Source of the DNA: Treponema sp. UBA3649
GTDB taxonomy: Bacteria > Spirochaetota > Spirochaetia > Treponematales > Treponemataceae
NCBI GenBank assembly: GCA_002373325.1
Contig: DFKI01000033.1
Location: 1-7,238 of the forward strand
DNA: 7,238 bases
Direction: 5' to 3'
The notes beneath the pieces are model-generated. The model did not search any database, was not told where the DNA came from, and saw only the letters and a list, made by a program, of their open reading frames with translations. Both the position numbers and the translations under genes were made by a program. Every line of letters starts with the position of its first letter. Position 1 is the stretch's first letter. Below, piece by piece: positions 1 to 6,169 of the stretch.

Positions 1-1
1 C

Positions 2-93
2 ATCAAGTACGGCGATGACATTAAATCAAGTCCGGCAATGACACTGCATCAAGTCTGGCGATGACATTAAATCAAGTACGGAAATGACCTGTC
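2..93. repeat. Four tandem 23-bp direct repeats
   Basis: ATCAAG recurs at 2, 25, 48 and 71, an exact 23-bp period. The consensus core is ATCAAGTnnGGCgATGACA, and copies 1 and 3 differ at only two positions. A fifth, degenerate start (ATCACG) follows in phase at 94. Read on the other strand the core is TGTCATTGCCGGACTTGAT, which from memory resembles short dispersed intergenic repeats seen in several bacterial genomes. That likeness is an impression, not a search result. The array reaches the left edge of the window, so more copies may lie outside. It sits directly downstream of a minus-strand gene, and no open frame of note crosses it. Confidence 0.85.
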
Positions 94-106
94 ATCACGC
101 TTGATT
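70..106 (-). terminator. Imperfect hairpin after the flavoenzyme gene, probable terminator
   Basis: AATCAAG (70-76) pairs with CTTGATT (100-106), and inside it ATGAC (84-88) pairs with GTCAT (91-95) around a 2-nt loop. Unpaired internal bases separate the two stems. The hairpin begins two bases beyond the TAA stop (108-110) of the minus-strand gene. A T-run follows on the plus-strand side and only a weak TTTAA on the minus-strand side, so it is not a textbook terminator for the gene it follows. It is built from the fourth 23-bp repeat plus an inverted partial copy. Confidence 0.45.
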
Positions 107-107
107 T

Positions 108-1022
108 TTATCTGGGACCGCTTTTGAATTCCTTCATAAAATCGGAAGGTCCGTTCTCCTTGTCCCTGCACAGAGCCGATGCGAATGGACGACCAATCAG
201 CACAGTGGTGGCTCCGCATAATGAAGCTGCCATTGCGTCCGATGTCGTCCTGATTCCTCCGTCCACCCAGATTGTGCCGCTGTTTTCGGAAAGCACTTTT
301 CTGTTCGTCCAGAGAAAATCCGCCGTACTCCCGATTCTGGTCTCAACTCTTCCGCCGTGGTTTGAGATAAAAGCAACGTCTGGTTTTACTTCCCTCACCA
401 ATTCCAAATCAGAGTCCGTGAAAATTCCCTTGATGATGAAGGGAAGTCCCTTTGCGTTCACCCATTCCTTCAGATGCCTGAGTTGTGTCGCGTTCTTTTT
501 TTCAAGGCTCACTTTTTTCCGCATCGTGATGATATTGTAAGCGTCTATGTCGATTCCCAATCCGTCGGCAATATGGAAGGCCTTTTCGTAGCGTTCCAGG
601 ATTTTTTCGTCGCTGTACGGCTTGATGAACACGGCTGCCTTTGCCTCTGGAAAAGATGTCCTTAGATTTTCCACCGCCTGAATTCCAAAATACAATTTTT
701 CATCCGGGCATCCGTCACCGATGGAAAGTTTGACTCCCGCTTTGTGGCAGGACTCAATCAGGTCGAAGTAAAAGGATTTCTCGTCATGGTAGCCCACGTT
801 TTCCACCGCACCCGTCATGGGTCCGAGCCTTATCTCCGGCATTTCTTTTTTTTCAGAAAGCAACTCTGGATGAAATTTTTCTACCATTATATTTATCTTT
901 TTCCATCCCTCGCAGTTGAGGATGAAATTCTTGCTTTCCATGGGACCGCCCATCCCCGGCATTTCGGAAATACAACCGCAACCGTCGCATACAGGGCAGA
1001 AATTGCATTTGAATCCGCTCAT
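108..1022 (-). CDS. FMN-dependent alpha-hydroxy-acid oxidising family protein with Cys-rich N-terminus
   Basis: 304-residue cytoplasmic protein of the lactate/glycolate oxidase-type TIM-barrel family, which oxidises 2-hydroxy acids to 2-oxo acids using FMN. Family signatures are visible: an active-site Lys in IIKGIFT (about residues 196-202), the ISNHGGR motif with the catalytic His at residue 222 and substrate Arg at 225, and the FMN-phosphate segment VDGGIR (253-258) through LIGRPF (275-280). The N-terminus has Cys at 6, 9, 12, 15 and 17. Shorter Cys motifs occur in the anaerobe branch of this family, whose substrate is not settled. The start at 1022 is chosen because GGAGG lies 7 bp upstream; the frame stays open to an ATG at 1091, but those extra residues are basic and lie inside the upstream gene. 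The start overlaps the upstream stop as ATGA, implying co-transcription and translational coupling. The specific substrate cannot be called. Confidence 0.87.
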   Translation of the reverse strand: MSGFKCNFCPVCDGCGCISEMPGMGGPMESKNFILNCEGWKKINIMVEKFHPELLSEKKEMPEIRLGPMTGAVENVGYHDEKSFYFDLIESCHKAGVKLSIGDGCPDEKLYFGIQAVENLRTSFPEAKAAVFIKPYSDEKILERYEKAFHIADGLGIDIDAYNIITMRKKVSLEKKNATQLRHLKEWVNAKGLPFIIKGIFTDSDLELVREVKPDVAFISNHGGRVETRIGSTADFLWTNRKVLSENSGTIWVDGGIRTTSDAMAASLCGATTVLIGRPFASALCRDKENGPSDFMKEFKSGPR

Positions 1023-1708
1023 AGTGTTGCCTCCGTTGTATCCCTGTCTTTCCAGCTTTCCTTGTTTTTTCTCGCCTGTCCCTTTCCGCATAAAAATCCG
1101 AAGAGACTTCCGGCGGCTCCTCCTGCGAATGAAATCAGAACCGGCATGAACTGATAAAGCGTGTTTGTAAATTTTCCTGCCTCGGGATCGACATAGGATT
1201 CTTTTGAAATGAACGAGAGATAGCCCTGAAAAACGAGATAGAGCAAAAGCAGGATTGTGCTTGAAAAATAGATTGTGCCTTTGTTCTGTGCACCGTTCAG
1301 TGAAATCAGAATCATTGTGAAAATCAGCGGGGAAAGACCCTGTATCGTGCAGTTTCCGAAAGCTGCGTTGAGTACTCCCGAAACCAATGCGGAAAAAATC
1401 AGCATGAGCAAAAGGATTGTCGCTCCGTAAGTTTCCTCAATCTGCCTGCCGAGAGAAAGAGCCAAAAGTGATTGCGCGAAAAAAATCATAAAGCCGCTTT
1501 GTCCGAGGGGATGGAAAATCATTCTGAAATAATTAACCGGAAGGGTGAAGCGGAAGATTTCGTTTCCTTTTGCTGCGGGACATGAGAACAGTGTCTGAGT
1601 TGCTTTTCCCTTCAGAACGAACGAATCCAAAATCAGTATGGCGGCTGACACTGCTAGAATGATGAGCGTCACCGGGGATCCTATGCGGAATTGTATTTTC
1701 TTTTTCAT
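1019..1708 (-). CDS. Rhomboid-fold membrane protein, probably proteolytically inactive
   Basis: 229-residue polytopic membrane protein with about six hydrophobic segments (roughly residues 11-32, 60-86, 95-117, 122-138, 146-168 and 187-208) and a basic, charged C-terminal tail. The pattern fits a rhomboid core: FRMIFHP (61-67) resembles the loop-1 segment, LGRQIEETYG (86-95) the end of helix 2 with its conserved Glu, GLSPLIF (124-130) the GxSG catalytic-Ser region, and FAGGAAGSLFG (194-204) helix 6. Ser126 is in place, but the helix-6 His aligns with Phe194 and the helix-2 oxyanion Asn aligns with Gln79. By family knowledge, loss of the Ser-His dyad means no protease activity, as in iRhom- or derlin-like pseudoproteases; this is an inference from manual alignment. 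The start has only a weak ribosome site. The stop overlaps the start of the flavoenzyme gene by 4 bp. A different small membrane family remains possible. Confidence 0.72.
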   Translation of the reverse strand: MKKKIQFRIGSPVTLIILAVSAAILILDSFVLKGKATQTLFSCPAAKGNEIFRFTLPVNYFRMIFHPLGQSGFMIFFAQSLLALSLGRQIEETYGATILLLMLIFSALVSGVLNAAFGNCTIQGLSPLIFTMILISLNGAQNKGTIYFSSTILLLLYLVFQGYLSFISKESYVDPEAGKFTNTLYQFMPVLISFAGGAAGSLFGFLCGKGQARKNKESWKDRDTTEATL

Positions 1709-1738
1709 GCATTTATTTTCGGCTGATTTTCTTCCATA

Positions 1739-1802
1739 TTAGATTTATTTTGCAATATGATTTTTCTGAATTAGATTTATTTTGCAATATGATTTTTTTG
1801 AA
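1739..1802. repeat. 32-bp tandem duplication in the divergent promoter region
   Basis: Two adjacent copies, 1739-1770 and 1771-1802, are identical except for one base (C at 1766, T at 1798). Each begins TTAGATTTATTTTGCAATAT and ends TGAA. The second copy supplies the TTGCAA -35 element of the promoter upstream of the chemoreceptor gene. The first copy has TTGCAA 32 bp earlier but no -10 at the right distance. On the minus strand each copy holds a weak -35/-10-like pair (TTCAGA or TTCAAA, 17 bp, TAAATC) that could serve the rhomboid-like gene. Confidence 0.95.
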
Positions 1803-1810
1803 CCTATAAT
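1782..1810 (+). promoter_or_regulatory. Sigma-70-type promoter for the che operon
   Basis: TTGCAA (1782-1787, four of six matches to consensus), a 17-bp spacer, then a perfect TATAAT (1805-1810). The expected transcription start is near 1817, which leaves a leader of about 100 nt before the chemoreceptor ATG at 1919. The -35 lies in the second copy of the 32-bp repeat. No promoter-like spacing of this quality was seen later in the operon, so this is the likely main promoter for all five genes. Confidence 0.65.
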
Positions 1811-1848
1811 TCTTTTGTTTGAATAAAAAAATGCCGAAAAGAAAATGG

Positions 1849-1889
1849 ATACCTATAAAAACTCTTGTTTGATGATTTTAGGTATTTTT
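1849..1889 (+). promoter_or_regulatory. AT-rich hairpin with T-run in the chemoreceptor leader
   Basis: ATACCT (1849-1854) pairs with AGGTAT (1880-1885), and AAAA (1857-1860) with TTTT (1876-1879), with a 2-nt bulge and a 15-nt loop. A run of five T (1885-1889) follows the stem. It lies between the promoter and the ribosome site, so it could act as a weak attenuator or an operator. The stem has only two G-C pairs, so it may have no function. No known riboswitch architecture was recognised in the leader. Confidence 0.3.
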
Positions 1890-1918
1890 GCTTATAATTC
1901 AAGGAGCGTATTTTTACT

Positions 1919-3721
1919 ATGGCTAAAAAAACTGAATCCAGCAACAGAAAAAATACTAGACGACTGTTTTGGGGATCATTTTTACCGCAGGTGATAATTA
2001 TTTTCATCGCTTGCAATCTCCTGTATTTTCTTCCAAACTTGATAATGAAGGAAGGAGTCAAGAGTGAGATTGGACTTGTTCAGGAGAAAGTGACCAGCAG
2101 CGTTATGAACATGGTGCATCCCGCGATACTCAGCGTGGACAACATCGTGAAGATTGCCGCGAAGGTTGATAACAAGCAGTCTTTGTCTGGTCTTGTCAAA
2201 AGTCTGGCTGAGAGTGCCGGCGGTGGTGATGTTTATTATGCGACAATCACTAAGCTCAGCGAGGGCGGAATCTGGGTGGACAAAAACAAATGGATTCCTC
2301 CTGCGGGGTGGGAGCCTTCATCAAGGGACTGGTTCAAGAACGCTGTTTCCGCTCCGATTCACGAGGGTGTTTTCAGCGAGCCATATATTGATGATCAGAC
2401 ACATGCTCTTTGCGTGACATATTCTAAGGCTGCCATTGACGACAGGGGAAATGTTGTTGGTGTTGGAGCCGTGGACATAATTCTTTCCTCCTTGAATGAA
2501 ATTCTGAAGAATACGGATAGCACTTTGAAAAGCGAGAGGCACATAATCGACTCCAAGGGATTTTTTATGACCCATGACGATCAGTCCAAGCTCGGAAAGG
2601 AAAATTATTTTGCTGCATGGAATCTTGATGCCGCGACGATTGCCGATGTGATAAAGAACGCTCCGATGATTGACGCAAACTCAAAGACATACTATGGTGT
2701 GAGCCGCATAGGTACAACTCCTTGGTACGTTGCGATGAACGGGGACATGAAGGCTCTGAGCGGACAACTCTCAAGGCTTATTCTTTTGATTGAGGGCGGA
2801 ATGCTTTTGCTCGGACTTCTTTTTTCAATCCTGAATCTTTCATCAATCCGCAGGATGAGCGAGGGACAGAGAATTCTCGGAGAAAAACTTTTCGGGGAAA
2901 CTCAGAATCTTGTTGTGTCCACAAAAGAGACGGCGGCCACATCTCAGGATCAGAGCGCGGCGGTAAAAGAAATTGTCGCGACTATGGAAGATTCAAATGC
3001 TCTTTCTGAAAACATTTCTTCCAAAATCAAGGACGTGTCCAAAGTTGCTCAAAAAACATCCGCTGACGTTATTGAGGGTGTCGCGTCGATCGAAAAGAAC
3101 GTTGAGCAGCTCCATGCAATCTATGAGGCAAACCAGCAGACTATCACCGGAATGAAAGACCTGAACGACAAGATTGAGAGCATCTGGGACATTGTTACGT
3201 TGATTAACTCCGTCGCCGACCAGACTAAAATCATCGCGTTTAATGCAGAGCTTGAGGCAACCAGCGCGGGTGAGGCGGGAAAGAAATTCAGAATCGTCGC
3301 AAATGAGATTCGTCGTCTTTCTGACGGCATCATTGACAGCATCCACGAAATCAAGGAAAAGATTACGGAGATTCAGCATTCATCCGACACACTGATTCTT
3401 GCGAGCGAAAACGGAACTGAAAAAATCACTTCGGGATATGAGACTGCGAAGGAGCTTGGAACGAAGTTTGAGAGCATCAAGAGTTCATCCGAAATTACGG
3501 CAACTTCCGCGGAGGATATCACCGGAATCATTCAGCAACAGACAATCGCATCCGAGCAGATTCTGATTGCGCTCAAACAGATTTCAGCCGGCATCGAGAA
3601 CTTCACAGTTGCGACGGACAGCATTTCCGCATCGGCAGAAAACCTGAGAATCATGTCCGAGGATTTGAACAAGCAGGTGCAGTCCACTTCCAAGAACTCT
3701 GAAAAAAAATCTAATGCCTGA
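1919..3721 (+). CDS. Methyl-accepting chemotaxis protein with dCache sensor and no HAMP
   Basis: 600-residue inner-membrane chemoreceptor. Order: basic N-terminus; TM1 (about 18-43); periplasmic double-Cache sensor (about 45-280); TM2 (about 284-308); cytoplasmic coiled-coil signalling domain (about 330-585). The sensor carries SSRDWF (134-139), EPYIDD (154-159) and GAVDI (183-187), typical of dCache_1. Methylation-helix-like stretches lie near 335-360 and 530-560. The hairpin tip (434-460) reads DQTKIIAFNAELEA and on, a variant of the usual QTNLLALNAAIEAARAGE. Fewer than 30 residues separate TM2 from the signalling helix, and no HAMP is visible. The C-terminus (KKSNA) lacks an NWETF-type CheR/CheB tether. 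The start follows AAGGAG at 1901-1906, a longish 12 bp away. As first gene of the operon it is the likely input to the CheW, CheB, CheR and CheA-like proteins encoded after it. Confidence 0.95.
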   Translation: MAKKTESSNRKNTRRLFWGSFLPQVIIIFIACNLLYFLPNLIMKEGVKSEIGLVQEKVTSSVMNMVHPAILSVDNIVKIAAKVDNKQSLSGLVKSLAESAGGGDVYYATITKLSEGGIWVDKNKWIPPAGWEPSSRDWFKNAVSAPIHEGVFSEPYIDDQTHALCVTYSKAAIDDRGNVVGVGAVDIILSSLNEILKNTDSTLKSERHIIDSKGFFMTHDDQSKLGKENYFAAWNLDAATIADVIKNAPMIDANSKTYYGVSRIGTTPWYVAMNGDMKALSGQLSRLILLIEGGMLLLGLLFSILNLSSIRRMSEGQRILGEKLFGETQNLVVSTKETAATSQDQSAAVKEIVATMEDSNALSENISSKIKDVSKVAQKTSADVIEGVASIEKNVEQLHAIYEANQQTITGMKDLNDKIESIWDIVTLINSVADQTKIIAFNAELEATSAGEAGKKFRIVANEIRRLSDGIIDSIHEIKEKITEIQHSSDTLILASENGTEKITSGYETAKELGTKFESIKSSSEITATSAEDITGIIQQQTIASEQILIALKQISAGIENFTVATDSISASAENLRIMSEDLNKQVQSTSKNSEKKSNA

Positions 3722-3729
3722 GGTGAACG

Positions 3730-4224
3730 ATGGATGACATGGAAATTCCTGCAGAGTCTGCGGTCATACAAAATGAGGAGGACGGGGCTCAGGTTCCCGA
3801 CAAGGACACAGTCTCGTTTTTGATTTTCTCAGTGAACAAGAACCGGTTTGCCATCGATATTTCTTTGGTGCAGGAAATCGTGAGGGACAGCAAGGTTCAT
3901 TTTCTTCCATTTGTTCCAGAGTACATCGAGGGTGTAATCAACTATGCCGGAAAACCTTATACGGTTGTGAATCCGGTTGTGCTAAACGATGATGATGAGG
4001 CAAGTTTAGTCGATGTGGATAGTCCGACGTTCTTGCTTTTCAAAAGGGATGATGATCAGTTCTGCCTGCATGTTTCCATGGTCGAGGTTTTTTACGAGGT
4101 TCTGAAAGAGGATCTTGAGGAAGAGGATTGGGAAAATGAAATCACCTACAAGGGAAGACTGATTCCGCTTTTGAAACCGGATAAAATAGAAGAAAGATTA
4201 CGGAGAGATTTGGGAAAAATCTAG
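3730..4224 (+). CDS. CheW-like coupling protein
   Basis: 164-residue cytoplasmic adaptor of the CheW family, expected to link receptor tips to a CheA P5 domain. After an acidic N-terminal extension (1-26), the single CheW domain runs from VSFLIFSVNKNRFAIDI (28-44), through the VQEIV (47-51) and EYIEGVIN (64-71) motifs, to GRLIPLL (142-148). The usual NLRG signature reads NYAGKP (71-76), so the conserved Arg is Ala73. The protein is rich in Asp and Glu, including DDDE near 87-90 and EDLEEEDWENE near 127-137. The start follows AGGTGA overlapping the mcp stop, 8 bp after that gene, which indicates co-translation. Function as a coupling protein is confident; whether it pairs with ordinary receptors and kinases is not. 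Confidence 0.92.
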   Translation: MDDMEIPAESAVIQNEEDGAQVPDKDTVSFLIFSVNKNRFAIDISLVQEIVRDSKVHFLPFVPEYIEGVINYAGKPYTVVNPVVLNDDDEASLVDVDSPTFLLFKRDDDQFCLHVSMVEVFYEVLKEDLEEEDWENEITYKGRLIPLLKPDKIEERLRRDLGKI

Positions 4225-4275
4225 GGTTGCTTTCAAATTTTGATGTGAGCCAGAATTTTGAAGAGGGGATTTTTG

Positions 4276-5310
4276 ATGGAAAATTTGAAATACACGGTTG
4301 TGATTGCTGATGATTCGGCCATAATCAGGGGACTTCTCGAAAAGGCGTTCAAGAGTGAGAGCGATTTTGAGGTGAAGGAAACTGTATCAAACGGTCGCAA
4401 ACTTCTTGATGCGGCAAAGTTACATGCTCCCGATCTTGTTGTGAGCGACATAGACATGCCTGAGATGGACGGTCTTGAGGCGGGCAGGATGATTGTATCT
4501 GAAGTTGGCTCGGCACTTGTGATTTTTTCAGAGGAAAAAGGGATGAAGGCACAGGCTCTGGATGCCGGAGCGATTCTCTTTGAGGTAAAGCCTGTCTTGA
4601 GCGAGCTTCGTAACGAGATGCTGAAATCATTCATCGCACGAATACGTGAGAAACTTTTGAAGAATGGAATCAGACCTCACAGAAGGGATGTGGAGCCTGA
4701 GAAGCATGAGAGTTTTTCTTCATATAAAATTTTGTGCATAGGAGCTTCCACGGGAGGACCCACTGCGGTACAAACTGTGTTGAGCAAATTGGGAAAAAAT
4801 TTTTCGCTTCCCATAGTTTACGTGCAGCATCTTGATGTAGGAGCTGACGTGAAGATGGTGAACTGGTTCAACTCAAGTTGTCCTAATGTCAGCGTGGAAC
4901 TTGCAAAGGACGGACAGGAAGCTTATAGGGGACATGTGTATCTTGCGCCTGCCGAACGTCATCTTGTGATAGGCTCAATCTCTCCTTCTGGAAATCCTAT
5001 TTTAAAACTCAGCGACGAACCGGAGGAAAGATTTTTAAGACCTGCAGTGAACAAGCTTTTCAGGAGTGCTGCAAAACTCTACGGCTCATCATGCCTTGCC
5101 ATTTTGATGACGGGAATGGGACGCGATGGTGCTGACGGATGCCAGATGATTGTAGAAAACGGCGGTCATACGATTGTGGAGGATAAATCTACCTGTGCGG
5201 TTTTTGGGATGCCTGCCGCTGCTATTGAACAGAATGCTGCGAACGAGATTCTTCCGAGGGACAAAATCGCCCGGAGAATTTTAACTCTTACCGGGAATGT
5301 TGGTGTATAG
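4276..5310 (+). CDS. Chemotaxis response regulator protein-glutamate methylesterase CheB
   Basis: 344-residue cytoplasmic enzyme that removes methyl groups from (and deamidates) receptor glutamates. The N-terminal receiver domain (about 6-120) has acidic-pocket Asp12 and Asp13, phosphoacceptor Asp58 (SDIDMPEMDG), Ser85 and Lys105 (VKP). A linker (about 125-148) leads to the methylesterase domain (150-344), with the catalytic triad apparently intact: Ser158 in GASTGG, His185 in VQHLD and Asp284 in TGMGRDG. The late motif CAVFGMPAAA is also present. The stretch after the His (LDVGADVKM) departs from the common QHMPxGFT. The ATG at 4276 is chosen because GAGGGG lies 7 bp upstream; an in-frame TTG at 4258 has no better site. 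It lies 51 bp after cheW, and its stop is 2 bp from the cheR start. Receiver residues imply control by phosphorylation, although the CheA-like protein next door seems unable to supply it. Confidence 0.96.
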   Translation: MENLKYTVVIADDSAIIRGLLEKAFKSESDFEVKETVSNGRKLLDAAKLHAPDLVVSDIDMPEMDGLEAGRMIVSEVGSALVIFSEEKGMKAQALDAGAILFEVKPVLSELRNEMLKSFIARIREKLLKNGIRPHRRDVEPEKHESFSSYKILCIGASTGGPTAVQTVLSKLGKNFSLPIVYVQHLDVGADVKMVNWFNSSCPNVSVELAKDGQEAYRGHVYLAPAERHLVIGSISPSGNPILKLSDEPEERFLRPAVNKLFRSAAKLYGSSCLAILMTGMGRDGADGCQMIVENGGHTIVEDKSTCAVFGMPAAAIEQNAANEILPRDKIARRILTLTGNVGV

Positions 5311-5312
5311 AA

Positions 5313-6161
5313 TTGACGCAAGAAGAAATCGATAAAATCATCCAGCAGCTGACATCTTACTCAGGAATAGTTCCGCAGGATTCCCACAGGACCAGTCTTT
5401 CAAAATTTGTCGAGGAAAGGAAAACGAGTCTTGCAGAAGGAAACGAGGAATTCAATTACATCAACTATTTGTCGACGAACCCGAATGAGATGACGGAGCT
5501 GGTTGACCGCGCCACCATAAACGAGACATATTTTTTCAGGGAGGAAAAACAGTTTCATCTTTTAAAACAAAAAATCCTTCCTGAGATTTTCGGGAAAACA
5601 AAATTGCCCGTGAAAATTTGGAGCGCGGCATGTTCGAGCGGAGAGGAAATCTATTCGCTTAAATTGATATCGGACTCTTGTCAGATACCATGCGAGTGTT
5701 TCGGAAGCGACATCAACACGAAGGTTTTGAAAAAATGCAAGTCCGGAATTTACACGAAGAATTCTCTAAGGACAGTTGACGGATCCATGTTCCACAATCT
5801 CATCGCGAAATATAAAACGGAAAATGGCGGTGTTGAAATTCCAATGGAGATAAGAAACTCCGTGCGGATTGAAAAAATCAATTTGGCTAAGCTCCCGAAT
5901 TCACCTTCGCTTTTTAATCCGGGCACAATCAACCTTGCTCCTAAAAATCAGGATGTGATTTTCATCCGGAATGTTTTCATTTATTTTTCAAGAGAGCTGC
6001 GGAAAAAAATCCTTGAGACACTGACGGAAAAATGTCTTTCGTGCGGAGGATATATTTTTGTCTCGATGAATGAAATTGCGTCTTTGGATTCATCGATTCT
6101 TCCGAAAGGACTTAAGAAAATCATGGACGGAAAAGTGTTCTATTTCCGAAAGGAAGAGTAG
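5313..6161 (+). CDS. Chemotaxis protein-glutamate O-methyltransferase CheR
   Basis: 282-residue cytoplasmic enzyme that methylates receptor glutamates from S-adenosylmethionine. An N-terminal helical domain (1-about 68) precedes INETYFFRE (69-77), the typical entry to the catalytic domain. The SAM-binding signature is KIWSAACSSGEEIYSL (101-116). FGSDINTKVL (130-139) follows, where Asp133 should contact the SAM ribose, and then DVIFIRNVFIYF (214-225) and the terminal strands with CGGYIFVSMNE (244-254). The length is normal for the family. The start is a TTG with only a weak GGTG upstream; no in-frame ATG occurs before residue 60, and a start there would lose most of the N-terminal domain. The 2-bp spacing after cheB suggests translational coupling. 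Its partner substrate is most likely the receptor encoded first in the operon, reached without a C-terminal pentapeptide tether. Confidence 0.94.
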   Translation: MTQEEIDKIIQQLTSYSGIVPQDSHRTSLSKFVEERKTSLAEGNEEFNYINYLSTNPNEMTELVDRATINETYFFREEKQFHLLKQKILPEIFGKTKLPVKIWSAACSSGEEIYSLKLISDSCQIPCECFGSDINTKVLKKCKSGIYTKNSLRTVDGSMFHNLIAKYKTENGGVEIPMEIRNSVRIEKINLAKLPNSPSLFNPGTINLAPKNQDVIFIRNVFIYFSRELRKKILETLTEKCLSCGGYIFVSMNEIASLDSSILPKGLKKIMDGKVFYFRKEE

Positions 6162-6165
6162 GAGG
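6160..6165 (+). promoter_or_regulatory. Strong ribosome binding site fixing the CheA-like start
   Basis: AGGAGG overlaps the TAG stop of cheR and lies 4 bp before ATG at 6170. It is the strongest Shine-Dalgarno sequence in the operon and supports 6170 as the real start. Confidence 0.85.
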
Positions 6166-6169
6166 GACT

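Noticed and set aside
2..93. Repeat array as a possible CRISPR.
   Set aside because: The 23-bp units abut directly, with no spacers of unique sequence.
124..1154. Several plus-strand open frames opposite the flavoenzyme and rhomboid-like genes.
   Set aside because: They are antisense to a protein with clear catalytic motifs, and the translations show no motif.
1833..1840. GCCGAAAA resembling a sigma-28 -10 element; a similar word occurs on the minus strand near 1721-1728.
   Set aside because: No TAAA at the required 15-bp spacing on the plus strand, and about 20 bp on the minus strand.
1869..1898. Second promoter-like pair: TTGATG, 18 bp, TATAAT, just before the mcp ribosome site.
   Set aside because: Transcription would begin near 1905, inside AAGGAG (1901-1906), and so remove the ribosome site. 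The upstream promoter fits better, though a minor start here cannot be excluded.
1811..1918. Leader of the che operon as a riboswitch (for example c-di-GMP).
   Set aside because: No conserved riboswitch core was recognised; only one weak AT-rich hairpin is visible.
1804..2061. 85-residue minus-strand open frame across the mcp start.
   Set aside because: It overlaps the promoter, leader and start of a clear chemoreceptor, and its translation has no recognisable family character.
4225..4275. 51-bp cheW-cheB gap as a terminator or internal promoter.
   Set aside because: Only a weak mismatched stem around CTTTCAAATT and AATTTTGAAG, without a GC-rich core or T-run, and no good -35/-10 pair.
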